Shown: positions 23,679 through 33,320 of the stretch, in pieces
Position numbering within the stretch: position 1 is the first letter of the stretch
Layout: every line of letters begins with the position of its first letter
Assembly: GCF_002043095.1 (NCBI RefSeq)
Contig: NZ_MVOC01000073.1
Span: forward strand, 28,457-92,456
Length of the DNA stretch: 64,000 nucleotides
Direction of reading: 5' to 3'
Source of the DNA: Mycobacterium sp. AT1
GTDB lineage: Bacteria; Actinomycetota; Actinomycetes; Mycobacteriales; Mycobacteriaceae
The notes under the pieces: generated by a model
The model's database searches: none
Seen by the model: the letters and a program-made list of their open reading frames with translations, nothing else
Told to the model about the DNA's origin: nothing
Program-made: the position numbers and the translations under genes

Positions 23679-25556
23679 TCAGGGGGTGACGATCGCGAAG
23701 TTGGGGTCCGGCCGGTCAAGCACGCCGAGGAGCGTCGCCAACGCGCCCGCGTCGCCCGTCATCCGCACCCCCGGCGAGGCGGTGTCACCGGTGGCGAAGG
23801 TCAACAGCCGCAGCTTGTTCGCCACCGTGACCGTCGCCGTTGCGGTCTGCGGATCGGCGGATGCCTTGCGGTACACCAGCACCCCGTTGCGCAGCGTCAA
23901 GCGGTAGTTGGCCGCCACGTCCTCGAAGTTCACGTCGAGCGCGAGGTCCAGACCCCAGGCCTTCGGCCCGTTGACGCTGATCGCGAAACTGTCGAACATC
24001 TGCTCCGGCGTCAGCTGCGACAACAGCGACATCGACGTCGTCTGCGTCGGGGTGCCGAAGTTGCCGTCCCGCAGTTCGGTGGCACCGGACAGGAAGAAGT
24101 TGCGCCACGTCGCGTTCTCGGCGCCGTAAGCCAGTTGCTCCAACGTGTCGGCGTACAGCGCCCTTGCCGCCTCATGGTTCTCGTCGGTGAAGATAGCATG
24201 GTCGAGTAGCGTTGCCGCCCAACGAAAGTCACCATCGTCGAACGCAGTCTGGGCGATCTCCACCACCCGGTCGACGCCACCCATCGCCGCCACGTACCGC
24301 GGCGCGATCGACTCGGGCGGGTGCTGCCACAGGCGCGCCGGGTTGCCGTCGAACCAGCCCATGTAACGCTGGTAGACCGCCTTCACGTTGTGGCTCACCG
24401 ACCCGTAGTAGCCGTGGGCGTGCCACGCTTCGTGCAAAGCAGGTGGCATCTGGAAGGTCTCGGCGATCTCGACTCCCGTGTACCCCTGGTTGATCAGCCG
24501 CAACGTCTGGTCGTGGAGGTAGGCGTACAAATCCCGTTGCAGCGAAAGGAATTCGACGATCCGCCCCTCCCCCCACGTCGGCCAGTGATGGGAGGCGAAC
24601 ACGACGTCGGTTCGGTCGGCGAACGCGTCGATCGCCTCGGTCAGGTAACCCGACCACGCGTGGGGGTCGCGCACCAGCGCCCCGCGCAACGTCAACAGAT
24701 TGTGCAGGTTGTGAGTTGCGTTCTCGGCCATGCACAACGCCCGGTACCGCGGAAAGTAGAAGTGCATCTCGGCCGGCGCCTCGGTGCCAGGCGCCATCTG
24801 GAATTCGATCTCGACGCCGTCGACGGTGCGCGTCTCACCCGTGGCGGCCACGTCGACCGTCGGGACGATCACGGCCACCTCACCGGTGGACGGCGTCTGC
24901 CCGAGCCCGCATCCGACCTGCCCCTGCGGCCCCCTGGCCAGCACGGTGCCGTACATGTATGCCGCGCGGCGCGTCATCGCCGTGCCTGCGTACACGTTCT
25001 CCTGCACCGCGTGCTCGATGAACCCGGCTGGGGCGATGACCTCGACCCGACCCGCGTCGACGTCGGCTTGCGTCGTGACCCCGAGGACGCCACCGAAGTG
25101 GTCGACGTGGCTGTGGGTGTAGATGACCGCGGTGACCGGACGATCACCCCGGTGAGCGCGGTAGAGCCCCAGTGCGGCGGCGGCGGTCTCGGTGGACACC
25201 AGCGGGTCGATCACGATGACGCCGGCGTCCCCCTCGATGAAGCTGACGTTGGACAGGTCCAGCCCGCGAACCTGGTAGACACCCTCGACCACCTCGTAGA
25301 GCCCCTGCTTGGCGGCCAGCATCGATTGGCGCCACAGGCTGGGATGCACGGAGGTCGGCGCATCACCGGTGAGGAAGGAGTACACGTCGTTGTCCCAGAC
25401 CACGCGTCCGTCGGCGGCCTTGACGACGCACGGTTCTAGCGCGGCGATGAAGCCGCGGTCGGCGTCGACGAAGTCGCGGGTGTCCGCGAACGGGAAACCG
25501 CTCAGGTGCTCGGCATGGGCTGATTCGATGACCGCGGTGGGCGGCTTCTGATCCAT
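23679..25556 (-). CDS. Alkyl/aryl sulfatase, metallo-beta-lactamase fold (SdsA/BDS1 type)
   Basis: 625 residues, the usual length for type III alkylsulfatases. The zinc site begins with YTHSHVDHFGG (His148, His150, Asp152, His153). FYFPRYRALCMAENATHNLHNL and VVFASHHWPTWG supply further ligands and the sulfate-binding region. The C-terminal about 130 residues look like the SCP2-type lipid-binding domain (SINGPKAWGLDLALDVNFED-like). It would hydrolyse long-chain alkyl sulfates such as SDS. No signal peptide is visible, suggesting cytoplasmic action. Rv3762c is the likely counterpart. Confidence 0.88.
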   Translation of the reverse strand: MDQKPPTAVIESAHAEHLSGFPFADTRDFVDADRGFIAALEPCVVKAADGRVVWDNDVYSFLTGDAPTSVHPSLWRQSMLAAKQGLYEVVEGVYQVRGLDLSNVSFIEGDAGVIVIDPLVSTETAAAALGLYRAHRGDRPVTAVIYTHSHVDHFGGVLGVTTQADVDAGRVEVIAPAGFIEHAVQENVYAGTAMTRRAAYMYGTVLARGPQGQVGCGLGQTPSTGEVAVIVPTVDVAATGETRTVDGVEIEFQMAPGTEAPAEMHFYFPRYRALCMAENATHNLHNLLTLRGALVRDPHAWSGYLTEAIDAFADRTDVVFASHHWPTWGEGRIVEFLSLQRDLYAYLHDQTLRLINQGYTGVEIAETFQMPPALHEAWHAHGYYGSVSHNVKAVYQRYMGWFDGNPARLWQHPPESIAPRYVAAMGGVDRVVEIAQTAFDDGDFRWAATLLDHAIFTDENHEAARALYADTLEQLAYGAENATWRNFFLSGATELRDGNFGTPTQTTSMSLLSQLTPEQMFDSFAISVNGPKAWGLDLALDVNFEDVAANYRLTLRNGVLVYRKASADPQTATATVTVANKLRLLTFATGDTASPGVRMTGDAGALATLLGVLDRPDPNFAIVTP

Positions 25557-25599
25557 GCCCGTGACCCTGCCACCACCGAATGTCGGCCGGGGCAGAATT

Positions 25600-26100
25600 T
25601 CACACGCGGTGCAGAGTGACGTCCGACAGCACGGAATCGCGAACGGTTGCGGTCATGTACGTACAGAAGGGCTGCCGACGCCGGTCCGTCGGGGAGCCGG
25701 GATTCAGCAGCCGAAGGCCGGATTCGGTGGTGGTGTCCCACGGGATGTGGCTGTGCCCGAACACCAGCACGTCGACGTCGGGATAGAGCTTCGACATGCG
25801 CTGCTCCCGGCCAGTCGACGCGCCCGTCTCGTGCACCACGGCGAAGCGCACGCCCTCGAGTTCCACGTCGGCCCTCTCGGGCAACCGTTGCCGCAATTCG
25901 CCACCGTCGTTGTTGCCCCAGCAACCCACCAACCGCGTAGCCCTGGCCTCCAGCTCGTCGAGAAGGGCGGGCACCACCCAGTCACCGGCGTGAAACACCA
26001 CGTCCACGGTGCTCACGAGGTCCCATACCGACTTCGGCAGGTCCTTGGCACGCTTCGGCAGGTGGGTGTCGGCGATCAGCAGCAGCTCCACGCTGCCCAC
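25600..26100 (-). CDS. YfcE/MJ0936-type metallophosphoesterase
   Basis: 166 residues. Calcineurin-like phosphoesterase motifs in order: IADTHLP (D-x-H), FHAGDWV (GD), GCWGNND (GNxD, with ND), VVHETG, and VFGHSHIPW (GHxH), followed by NPGSPTDRRR. Such proteins are di-metal phosphodiesterases with nucleotide or artificial substrates. It starts with GTG 26100, 43 bp upstream of the sulfatase gene on the same strand. Confidence 0.82.
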   Translation of the reverse strand: MGSVELLLIADTHLPKRAKDLPKSVWDLVSTVDVVFHAGDWVVPALLDELEARATRLVGCWGNNDGGELRQRLPERADVELEGVRFAVVHETGASTGREQRMSKLYPDVDVLVFGHSHIPWDTTTESGLRLLNPGSPTDRRRQPFCTYMTATVRDSVLSDVTLHRV

Positions 26101-26227
26101 CGTAACCGCAGTACGGCAGACGCACTCACTGCGTTGCTGGGCCTTCGTTTGCCGGACGACGTAGGCTAGGCCGCGAGGTGGTCCACAGGACCATTACCAC
26201 CACACATCGGCGACCTGAGGGCGGTCA

Positions 26228-28555
26228 ATGACGGCACGGCCTCGTAACGCCGCGATAGCGGCGGCGGCAGTGATCCTCGCCGTCTTTGCCAGCTGGCTCG
26301 CCTTTGGTTGGGGTGGGCCCGCCGTCGTGACGATGGTCGGCGAGCTGGGCTCCATCGTCGCCAGCGCATTCGCCGCGTGTTGCGCCGTCGCGGCCGCCCA
26401 CGTCACCCGAGGACGCCAACGGATGGGGTGGACATGCCTGTCGGTGGGGCTGTTTGGCTGGGTGACCAGCAACGTGTTGTGGTCCTTCTTTTACCACTTC
26501 GCGGCCGATGCGCCGCCGTCGCCTGGCGTTGTCGACCTGGGCTACCTGCTGCTCCCCGCCAGCGCATGCGTGGCGGCTCTCTTCGTCCCGTTCGGCGGCC
26601 TGCGCTCAACCATTCGCATCGTCCTCGATGGCGCGCTCGTCGCCACCGCGCTGTTCGCCATCGCTTGGACCTTGTTCCTGCGTGAACTCTTCGAACTCGG
26701 GAACGTCTCGAGCGTGGCGTTCGCCGTGTCGGTCGCCTATCCGGTCGGCGACGTCGCCATGATGACCTTCGCACTGGTCATCGTCGCGCAAACCCCGCCG
26801 GGCCTTCGGCAGTCCCCAGCCCTGCTGGCCGCCGGAGCGACGCTTCTGGCAATCTCCGACAGCGCCTACGTCTTCGCCGCCGTTCAAGGCGCGATCCCGA
26901 GCAGCACCATCGTAATCGGTTGGATGACAGGTCTTTACGCCATCGGACTGGCCGGCCTCACCGTCCGGCGCGTCCCCGCCATGTCGCTCCGTGCAACGCC
27001 CCCCGCAGTCTTCTGGGTACCCTACGTCCCGGTGCCCTTCGCACTGGTCCTCGGCGCGCGCGAGCTGTTCGCCGGCGAGAGCGTCCCGATTCTGGTCGCC
27101 GGGCTCGTCCTGATCGCCGTCGCGTTTACCCGACAGTTCGTGCTGCTCGACGAGAACCGTCGACTGCTCGCCGCGGTCGTCGACATGGCGCTGCGCGACC
27201 CGCTGACCGATCTCGCCAACCGGGCCCTGTTCAACGACAGACTGGCCCACGCCATCGAACTGCGGGCCCGCACGGGCGCACCGGTCGGCGTGCTCGTCGC
27301 CGACCTTGACGACTTCAAGCTCGTCAACGACAGCCTCGGCCATCCAATCGGCGACGAACTGCTCCGCAGCGTGGGTGACCGCATTCAGTCCGCCATCCGA
27401 CCCGGTGACACCGTCGCCCGGCTCGGCGGGGACGAGTTCGCCATCCTCGTCGAGGACGCTCCCGAGATAGCCGAGCAGATCGCCGACCGCGTGGTCAAGG
27501 CCTTCGAGGAACCGTTCACGGTCGACGGCCGCTCCGTCGACGTGCGGCTGAGCATCGGGCTGGCGACCGCCGTGGGCGACGCGGAGGTCTCGGCCGAGGA
27601 ACTGTTCACACGCGCAGATCTGGCGATGTACTCGGCCAAGCGGGCGCATGCCGGATCGCGCAGCTTCACCCCCGACATGCGGAGAAACGCCACCGAGCTG
27701 AACCTGCCCAGTCAGCAGGACCGGACGGGCGATCACGGCGGTGTCGCGCGCATCGAATTCCTCGGTGACCTGCGACGGGCCATCGACGAACACCAGCTCG
27801 AGCTGGTCTACCAGCCGAAGGTCAGCCTGCGAACGTGGAAGGCCGTCGGGGTCGAGGCTCTGATCCGTTGGCCGCATCCAGAATTCGGGCTGCTCGAACC
27901 GGCCGACTTCCTCTCACTTGCCCGCGAGAACGGGTTGATGGAGGCGCTCACCGACTTCGTCATCCAGCGCGCGCTCGAAGACGCCGCCGGTTGGCGGAAG
28001 GCTGGGGTCGACATGCCGGTAGCGATCAACCTCTCGGCGCCGTCGTTGAACGACGAGGCACTGCCAGGCACGGTGCTGTCGGCGCTCGCCGAGCACCGCC
28101 TACCACCGGCCATCCTCACCGTCGAGATCACCGAAGACGTGTTGGTGTCCAGCGTCGCCCGGGCCAGGTCCGTTCTGGAGGAACTACGGTCCTCCGGCGT
28201 ACGAGTGGCCATCGACGACTTCGGAAGTGGTTACGCCGCAATGACGTACCTCCACGAGTTTCCGGTCGACGAACTGAAGCTCGACCGGCAATTCATCGGC
28301 CCGATCGTGCACGACGAGCGCGCCGCCTCCATCGTTCTCTCAGTAATCAACCTGGCGAACGAGTTCGGGCTGACCTGCGTGGCGGAGGGCGTCGAAGACA
28401 GGGCCACCGCGGAAATGCTGAAGACCCTTGGCTGCGAACTCGCCCAAGGCCACTACTTCAGCAAGGCCGTGACCGCAGCGGCAATCGGGCGCTGCTGTGC
28501 GCCGACCGACACGACTCTCAGCTCTGCTGAAGCAACTCGGCCATCTTGGGCATGA
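26228..28555 (+). CDS. Membrane-bound GGDEF-EAL cyclic-di-GMP enzyme
   Basis: 775 residues. Residues 1-310 contain about eight to nine hydrophobic segments, forming an integral membrane sensor. The diguanylate cyclase domain has intact GGDEF (400-404) with RxGD-type surroundings (DTVARLGGDEFAIL). The phosphodiesterase domain has EAL (543-545), then DDFGSGYAAMTYL and AEGVED, so both catalytic sites look complete. It should make and/or degrade c-di-GMP in response to a membrane signal. Its end overlaps the convergent SnoaL-like gene by 38 bp. Confidence 0.88.
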   Translation: MTARPRNAAIAAAAVILAVFASWLAFGWGGPAVVTMVGELGSIVASAFAACCAVAAAHVTRGRQRMGWTCLSVGLFGWVTSNVLWSFFYHFAADAPPSPGVVDLGYLLLPASACVAALFVPFGGLRSTIRIVLDGALVATALFAIAWTLFLRELFELGNVSSVAFAVSVAYPVGDVAMMTFALVIVAQTPPGLRQSPALLAAGATLLAISDSAYVFAAVQGAIPSSTIVIGWMTGLYAIGLAGLTVRRVPAMSLRATPPAVFWVPYVPVPFALVLGARELFAGESVPILVAGLVLIAVAFTRQFVLLDENRRLLAAVVDMALRDPLTDLANRALFNDRLAHAIELRARTGAPVGVLVADLDDFKLVNDSLGHPIGDELLRSVGDRIQSAIRPGDTVARLGGDEFAILVEDAPEIAEQIADRVVKAFEEPFTVDGRSVDVRLSIGLATAVGDAEVSAEELFTRADLAMYSAKRAHAGSRSFTPDMRRNATELNLPSQQDRTGDHGGVARIEFLGDLRRAIDEHQLELVYQPKVSLRTWKAVGVEALIRWPHPEFGLLEPADFLSLARENGLMEALTDFVIQRALEDAAGWRKAGVDMPVAINLSAPSLNDEALPGTVLSALAEHRLPPAILTVEITEDVLVSSVARARSVLEELRSSGVRVAIDDFGSGYAAMTYLHEFPVDELKLDRQFIGPIVHDERAASIVLSVINLANEFGLTCVAEGVEDRATAEMLKTLGCELAQGHYFSKAVTAAAIGRCCAPTDTTLSSAEATRPSWA

Positions 28556-28907
28556 TGGCCTGAAGACCCTTGAACGGCCGCATCATCACCTTGAACGACA
28601 CGATGCGGCCGTCGTCGTTCCAGGTGATCAGGTCGACGCCGTTGACGTAGACCCCGTCGAGGTTGGCGGCGAACTCGAGTACCGCCGAACGGTCGCCCAC
28701 CCACTCCTCCACGTAGTGGAAGTCCTTGTCGCCGAACATCTTTGCCGCCGCCATCAGGTAGGCCGCCGTCTTTTGGCGGCCCTCCTGCGGGGTGAATACC
28801 GCCGGTGAGTAGAACACCGCGTCGTCGTCGAGAAGGGCATCAAGCACGGCCGGGTCGTGGCCGCCGCCGATGAACTGGTGCCAACGCTCGATCACAGACG
28901 ATGTCAT
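28518..28907 (-). CDS. SnoaL/NTF2-like protein
   Basis: 129 residues from ATG 28907, overlapping the upstream peptidase stop in ATGA. The NTF2-like cone fold is suggested by IERWHQFIGGGHDPAVLDALLDDDAVFYSPAV, then VLEFAANLDGVYVNGVDLITWNDDGRIVSFKVMMRP. Proteins of this fold are isomerases, dehydratases or binding proteins. No specific active site can be assigned. Confidence 0.75.
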   Translation of the reverse strand: MTSSVIERWHQFIGGGHDPAVLDALLDDDAVFYSPAVFTPQEGRQKTAAYLMAAAKMFGDKDFHYVEEWVGDRSAVLEFAANLDGVYVNGVDLITWNDDGRIVSFKVMMRPFKGLQAIMPKMAELLQQS

Positions 28908-29407
28908 GGCGTCATCTTCGCAGGGCCCGGGCTGGCGGCGTCGGGCAGCAGCGGCGGACAGGCGCCAAACGCGTCGGCGGCGAGCTCGAAGTGCCAGATC
29001 TCGTTGGCGTAGATGCGACACAACCCGTAGCGGGACCCATTGGTGACGAGCCACTGATCGGCGCCAACGCCTCCGACGTCGACGGCCTGTCCCACGACGT
29101 GCTTGGACAGCTCAGGGGTCTGGACGAATTGCCGGGCGGCAGCGAGGCTGCCGTAGGTCTGGACGGCGTCGTCGAGGAGCTGCTGCTGAAACTCCGGCGA
29201 GCGCCAGCCCGAGGTGATGGTCATGCTCACGCCGTCTGCCGCGGCGGCGACCGCGGCGTTCTGGATGGCGGTCAGCAAGGCCGGGTCGAGTCGGCCGATC
29301 GCCGGGTCGGCGACGTCGAACGCAGGGGGGCCAGGGTCAGCGTGTGCGAGCCGGGGGCTCGGCCAGACGAGGACGAGGGCCGCCACCGCAACGAAGACCA
29401 ACCGCAT
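28904..29407 (-). CDS. Secreted M15-type D-Ala-D-Ala carboxypeptidase-like protein
   Basis: 167 residues from ATG 29407, with GGAGGGG upstream. A cleavable signal peptide (RLVFVAVAALVLVWPSPRLAHA) exports it. MTITSGWRSPEFQQQLLDDA, then SKHVVGQAVDVGG (His and Asp zinc ligands) and EIWHFEL (third ligand and base) match the VanY/M15 peptidase fold. It probably trims peptidoglycan peptides in the periplasm. Cotranscribed with the NTF2-like gene. Confidence 0.8.
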   Translation of the reverse strand: MRLVFVAVAALVLVWPSPRLAHADPGPPAFDVADPAIGRLDPALLTAIQNAAVAAAADGVSMTITSGWRSPEFQQQLLDDAVQTYGSLAAARQFVQTPELSKHVVGQAVDVGGVGADQWLVTNGSRYGLCRIYANEIWHFELAADAFGACPPLLPDAASPGPAKMTP

Positions 29408-29582
29408 TCGCACACCCCTCCACCACCCGAAGCCACCCCGACCGTACTGAGACGTGCAACCGGTCGTCAGGTCGGGCGTGTGACCCATACGTGCTGGGCC
29501 ATGTTCGGAATTTGCCGTAGTGTCGCCGTCCTGAAGTTTTGCCAGCAAGGTCGATTCTTTTGACAAGGGTGGAGCGTTACGG

Positions 29583-29798
29583 ATGAGCCTGTCGACCGAG
29601 GACGAATCGACCGTCGACCCCCAGTTTCACTGGCTCCCCTTCACCGTGGGTTACTGGGTCATAGCGGTGATCGCGTCCATCGCCTTCCGGGACGCCTGGG
29701 TGCTGTTCGGCTTCTGGCTGGCCAACCCGGTGGCCTTGGCCGCGTTCTGGCTGCTGCGGGTGCGGGTGATCCCGCACTTGCGTCGGCACCGGCGCTGA
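29583..29798 (+). CDS. Small two-helix membrane protein
   Basis: 71 residues with two hydrophobic segments (VGYWVIAVIASIAF and WVLFGFWLANPVALAAFWLL) and a basic tail HLRRHRR. ATG 29583 follows GGTGGAG. No family recognised. Confidence 0.6.
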   Translation: MSLSTEDESTVDPQFHWLPFTVGYWVIAVIASIAFRDAWVLFGFWLANPVALAAFWLLRVRVIPHLRRHRR

Positions 29799-29883
29799 GC
29801 GACGTCGGGATCGTCCGACTCGTTCGTCGGATCCACCGCAGGGCGAATACGGCAGTGCGCGAGCGCGATTCGCTCGGCAGTGC

Positions 29884-31755
29884 CTAGAGGAGCACGCTGG
29901 GCACCACGACGGTGTACCCGAGGTCCCGCATGATGCCCTGCTCGATCGGGCTGAGGACCCGGACGCCCAGGCCAACGTCGGTGATGGCGTTCATCAACTG
30001 CTGGTTCGATCCGGTGAAGGTGGCGTCGTCAAGATGAGACGCCGAGCTGCCTTCCTGCCACGGGTTCGGCGTGAAGAGCGGCACCGGCCCGCCATGGGCG
30101 GCCACTGCGTTGGCGCCGTCGAAATACAGGCCACCGCCCGCACCCGTCAGGTTCGGGTCGTACGCGGTGTGCCAGACGCCGCGTGAATTGATCACCCGCG
30201 TGCCGGTGGAGGTCGTGATGAAACCGGCGAAGAGCGTCCACTCCAGGTTGGTGTTCGACCCCGGCGGTCCCACGTAGGACAGGAAACCGAAGGAATGCAT
30301 CAGCTCGTGCATCGCCGTCGAGACGAAGTCGAACTGGTTGGCGGCGACCGCATCGCCGTACGCCCAGGATTCGCCGAAGTTCCAGTTGATCGCGCCGTCG
30401 GCCGCCGCGCCGTTCGAGTCGACGCCGCTGAGGAGCTCGTTCTGCACCACCGTCCGCCAAAAGCCAGGTGCGTTGCTGATCAGATCGCTGCCCGCCGAGG
30501 CGAGCGTGCTGGTCGTCGTGTCGTTCTCACCCGTGACGTCGTATTCCAGGGTGACCGGTTTGGTGACCAGGAAATAGGCCGCCAGCCGGACCGCCGACGA
30601 TTCGAGCGCGCTCTTGGCATCGGTCGACCAATAATTCGCGCCGGTGGTGTAGGTGAAAGCGAACTTGATCGCGCCCTCGTTGAACAGTGCCCCGGCCGAG
30701 GTGCCCGCACCGCGGAACGGGTCGAGCAGGTTGACGTGCAGGCCAAGATCTTGAGCCATCACGACGAACGAGTCGACGCCGTCGAATCCCTGACCTGGGC
30801 TGTAGGTGAAGGAGCCGTCGGCGTTGAGGGTCAGGTTGCCCGCGGTGGGGCCCTTTACCAGCCGGTAGGAGATGGGGTCACCCTCGGCGTCGACGGCACT
30901 GACCTGCCCGGCAACCGGGGCATCGGACGCCCCGGTCAGCGTCAGCGGGGCCACCGTCGGAGCCTGGTTCAGCAAGGTGCGTCGCACCGTGTACGCCGTA
31001 CCGGCGAGCATGCCCTTGAGTGGATCGGCCAGCGGCAGCTGCGCGATTAGCGCGTGCATCGCCATGAAGGCCCCGCCAAGGTGGTAGGACAACGCTTGCT
31101 CGTAGGGGTTGGCAGAAGACACCACCCGCAGCGCCCACGGAGTCGCGGGTGCCGCGGCGGCCGTCACGACGGGTGTCGGAACCGCTGCGGCGACAACGGG
31201 TTCCGTCGTCGCGGGTGCGGTGGTCAGGGATGCGACCTGGGCGCTGCTGGCCGCCGACACCTTGGAGTGCGCCGCGGACGTCGAGGACGTCGACGACACG
31301 TGCCCACTCGAACCGGTGTTGGTCTGGGCCGAGACCGTCGTCTTGTCGTCGGCAGCTTCGCTCGTCGTCGTCGCCGATGACGATGACGACGATGACGATG
31401 ACGATGAGGACGACGAGGCCGAGGCCGAGGCCGTCGCGGTTGAGGTAGAGGTAGTGGTGGAGGGCGACGTCGTTTCGTCGGTGGCCTGTTCGGTCGAGGG
31501 GCTGGACCCAGCCGACCCAGCAGCAGACGATCCGCTCTCGCCGGCTGACGTTCCGTCGGAGGCCGAACCGGTCGAGGACGAGGCGGAGTCGTCGGCGAGG
31601 GCGACACCCACCAGCGGGGCTGCCAGTGACGCCCCGAACAGCGCGGCGCTCATGCCCGCCGAGGCCGCACCGATCTGCAGCCACCGCCGGACACCGAAGT
31701 TCTCGGATCGCCGAGCGCGCTGCCCACCCCGGTTTGCTGCCGCGCCACCCGCCAT
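29884..31755 (-). CDS. Secreted Ser-rich zinc metalloprotease with Ig/cadherin-like repeat
   Basis: 623 residues. The N terminus (RARRSENFGVRRWLQIGAAS) and following hydrophobic helix form an export signal. About 110 residues of Ser/Thr/Asp low complexity follow, including a 14-Ser run. About residues 280-340 look like a VCBS/Ig-type domain (GNLTLNADGSFTYSPGQGFDGVDSFVV). The C-terminal domain has the zinc motif MHELMHSFGF near residue 485, then a second histidine in SHLDDATF and a Met-turn-like QQLMNAI, a metzincin-like arrangement. It is probably a surface or secreted protease; the disordered tract may span the cell wall. The AHELMH variation makes exact family placement uncertain. Confidence 0.7.
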   Translation of the reverse strand: MAGGAAANRGGQRARRSENFGVRRWLQIGAASAGMSAALFGASLAAPLVGVALADDSASSSTGSASDGTSAGESGSSAAGSAGSSPSTEQATDETTSPSTTTSTSTATASASASSSSSSSSSSSSSSATTTSEAADDKTTVSAQTNTGSSGHVSSTSSTSAAHSKVSAASSAQVASLTTAPATTEPVVAAAVPTPVVTAAAAPATPWALRVVSSANPYEQALSYHLGGAFMAMHALIAQLPLADPLKGMLAGTAYTVRRTLLNQAPTVAPLTLTGASDAPVAGQVSAVDAEGDPISYRLVKGPTAGNLTLNADGSFTYSPGQGFDGVDSFVVMAQDLGLHVNLLDPFRGAGTSAGALFNEGAIKFAFTYTTGANYWSTDAKSALESSAVRLAAYFLVTKPVTLEYDVTGENDTTTSTLASAGSDLISNAPGFWRTVVQNELLSGVDSNGAAADGAINWNFGESWAYGDAVAANQFDFVSTAMHELMHSFGFLSYVGPPGSNTNLEWTLFAGFITTSTGTRVINSRGVWHTAYDPNLTGAGGGLYFDGANAVAAHGGPVPLFTPNPWQEGSSASHLDDATFTGSNQQLMNAITDVGLGVRVLSPIEQGIMRDLGYTVVVPSVLL

Positions 31756-31936
31756 CTCTTGACCCCTCCGTCAATTGCTGCGAGCTAAGTTATACAGCTC
31801 CCATCCAACCGGCGCAGCAATTGTTCGACGAGGGGTCACGTGGACAGCCCACTTGATGCGGGCACTGCCGGAGGATTGGCGTTCAAAGTGAACCGGTAAC
31901 GGCATGCCGCCTGACGTAGATCCGCCAGAGACGTGG

Positions 31937-32009
31937 TGCGCCCGAAGGGATTCGAACCCCTAACCTTCTGATCCGTAGTCAGATGCTCTATCCGTTGAGC
32001 TACGGGCGC
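31937..32009 (-). tRNA. tRNA-Arg(ACG)
   Basis: 73 nt; acceptor GCGCCCG with CGGGCGC. The anticodon loop CTACGGA gives ACG, the substrate of TadA (14514-14963). Standard T-arm GGTTCGAATCC. Confidence 0.95.
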
Positions 32010-32048
32010 GTGCTATTCAGTTGTACGGCTGACGCGAGTCAGCCGCGG

Positions 32049-32137
32049 CGGAGGCGAGAGGATTTGAACCTCCGGTCCGCTTTAAGACGGACAACTCATT
32101 AGCAGTGAGTCCCATTCGGCCGCTCTGGCACGCCTCC
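32049..32137 (-). tRNA. tRNA-Ser(GCT)
   Basis: 89 nt; acceptor GGAGGCG with CGCCTCC. The anticodon loop CTGCTAA gives GCT, and there is a long variable arm. It lies 39 bp from tRNA-Arg(ACG) on the same strand. Confidence 0.95.
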
Positions 32138-32255
32138 TGACCGATCCCGAGGGTACCGGACCTAAAAGCAATCCCCAGAACCGCCGAGGAGGAAGCGTAC
32201 ACAGGGGTGACGGTGGAAGGCAAAGCGCCCACTCGGACACCCCTAGACTGATCGC

Positions 32256-33320
32256 GTGACCGCCCGTCTCCGCCCCGAACTGGCCGACCTTCCCGCCTAC
32301 ACACCCGGCAAGACGGTGCCCGGCGCAATCAAGATCGCCAGCAACGAGACCGTCGACGGTCCGCTGCCCAGCGTGCGGGCCGCGATCCTGGCCGCGACCG
32401 ACGGCATCAACCGCTACCCCGACAACGGCTACGTCGAACTCAAGGAGCGCCTCGCCAAGCATCTGGACGGCGGCGCCTTCGCCCCCGAACACATCTCGGT
32501 GGGCTGCGGCTCGGTGAGCCTGTGCCAGCAGCTCATCCAGATCACCTCCACCGTCGGCGACGAGGTGCTCTACGGCTGGCGCAGCTTCGAGATCTACCCG
32601 CTGCAGGTTCGCACGGCCGGCGCCACCCCGGTGCAGGTGCCGCTGACCGACCACACCTTCGACCTGGACGCGATGCTGGCCGCGATCACCGATCGCACCC
32701 GGCTGATCTTCATCTGCAACCCCAACAACCCGACGTCGACCGTCGTCGACCCCGACGCACTCGCACGCTTCGTCGCCGCGGTGCCCAGCGACATCCTCAT
32801 CGTCCTCGACGAGGCGTACGTCGAGTACATCCGCGACGGCATGCTGCCCGACAGCTTCGGCCTGGTGCGCAACCACCGCAACGTCGTTGTGCTGCGGACG
32901 TTTTCGAAGGCCTACGGGCTGGCCGGGCTGCGCATCGGCTACGCCGTCGGCGACCCGGACGTCATCTCAGCGCTCAGCAAGGTCTACGTACCCTTCACGG
33001 CGACCAGCGTCTCCCAGGCCGCCGCCATCGCCTCGATCGACGCCGCCGACGAACTCCTGGCCCGTACCGACGCCGTCGTCGAGGAGCGGGCCCGCGTCAC
33101 CTCGACGCTGCGCGACGCCGGATTCACCGTGCCGCCGTCGCAGGCGAACTTCGTCTGGCTGCCGCTGGCCGAGGACACCAACGCCTTCGTCAACAGCGCC
33201 GCCGACAACCGGATACTGGTGCGGCCCTATGGTCTAGACGGTGTGCGCGTCACCGTCGCCGCGCCGCACGAGAACGACGCCTTCCTCGAGTTCGCCACCA
33301 GCTGGATGGGACAAAGATGA
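32256..33320 (+). CDS. hisC2: Aromatic amino acid/histidinol-phosphate aminotransferase
   Basis: 354 residues. A fold-type I PLP aminotransferase: IKIASNET near the N terminus, FICNPNNPTSTV, and the Schiff-base lysine in RTFSKAYGLAGLRIGY, with the terminal Arg in NRILVRPYGLDGVRV. It belongs to the Rv3772-type aromatic aminotransferases, which act on phenylpyruvate and 4-hydroxyphenylpyruvate, complementing TyrA. GTG 32256 is 6 nt after TAGACT (32244-32249), a leaderless promoter. Confidence 0.88.
   Translation: MTARLRPELADLPAYTPGKTVPGAIKIASNETVDGPLPSVRAAILAATDGINRYPDNGYVELKERLAKHLDGGAFAPEHISVGCGSVSLCQQLIQITSTVGDEVLYGWRSFEIYPLQVRTAGATPVQVPLTDHTFDLDAMLAAITDRTRLIFICNPNNPTSTVVDPDALARFVAAVPSDILIVLDEAYVEYIRDGMLPDSFGLVRNHRNVVVLRTFSKAYGLAGLRIGYAVGDPDVISALSKVYVPFTATSVSQAAAIASIDAADELLARTDAVVEERARVTSTLRDAGFTVPPSQANFVWLPLAEDTNAFVNSAADNRILVRPYGLDGVRVTVAAPHENDAFLEFATSWMGQR

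Noticed and set aside
31109..31762. Plus-strand poly-Asp ORF opposite the Ser-rich protease
   Set aside because: It is the mirror translation of serine codons (TCG/TCA read as GAC/GAT) and has no independent support.
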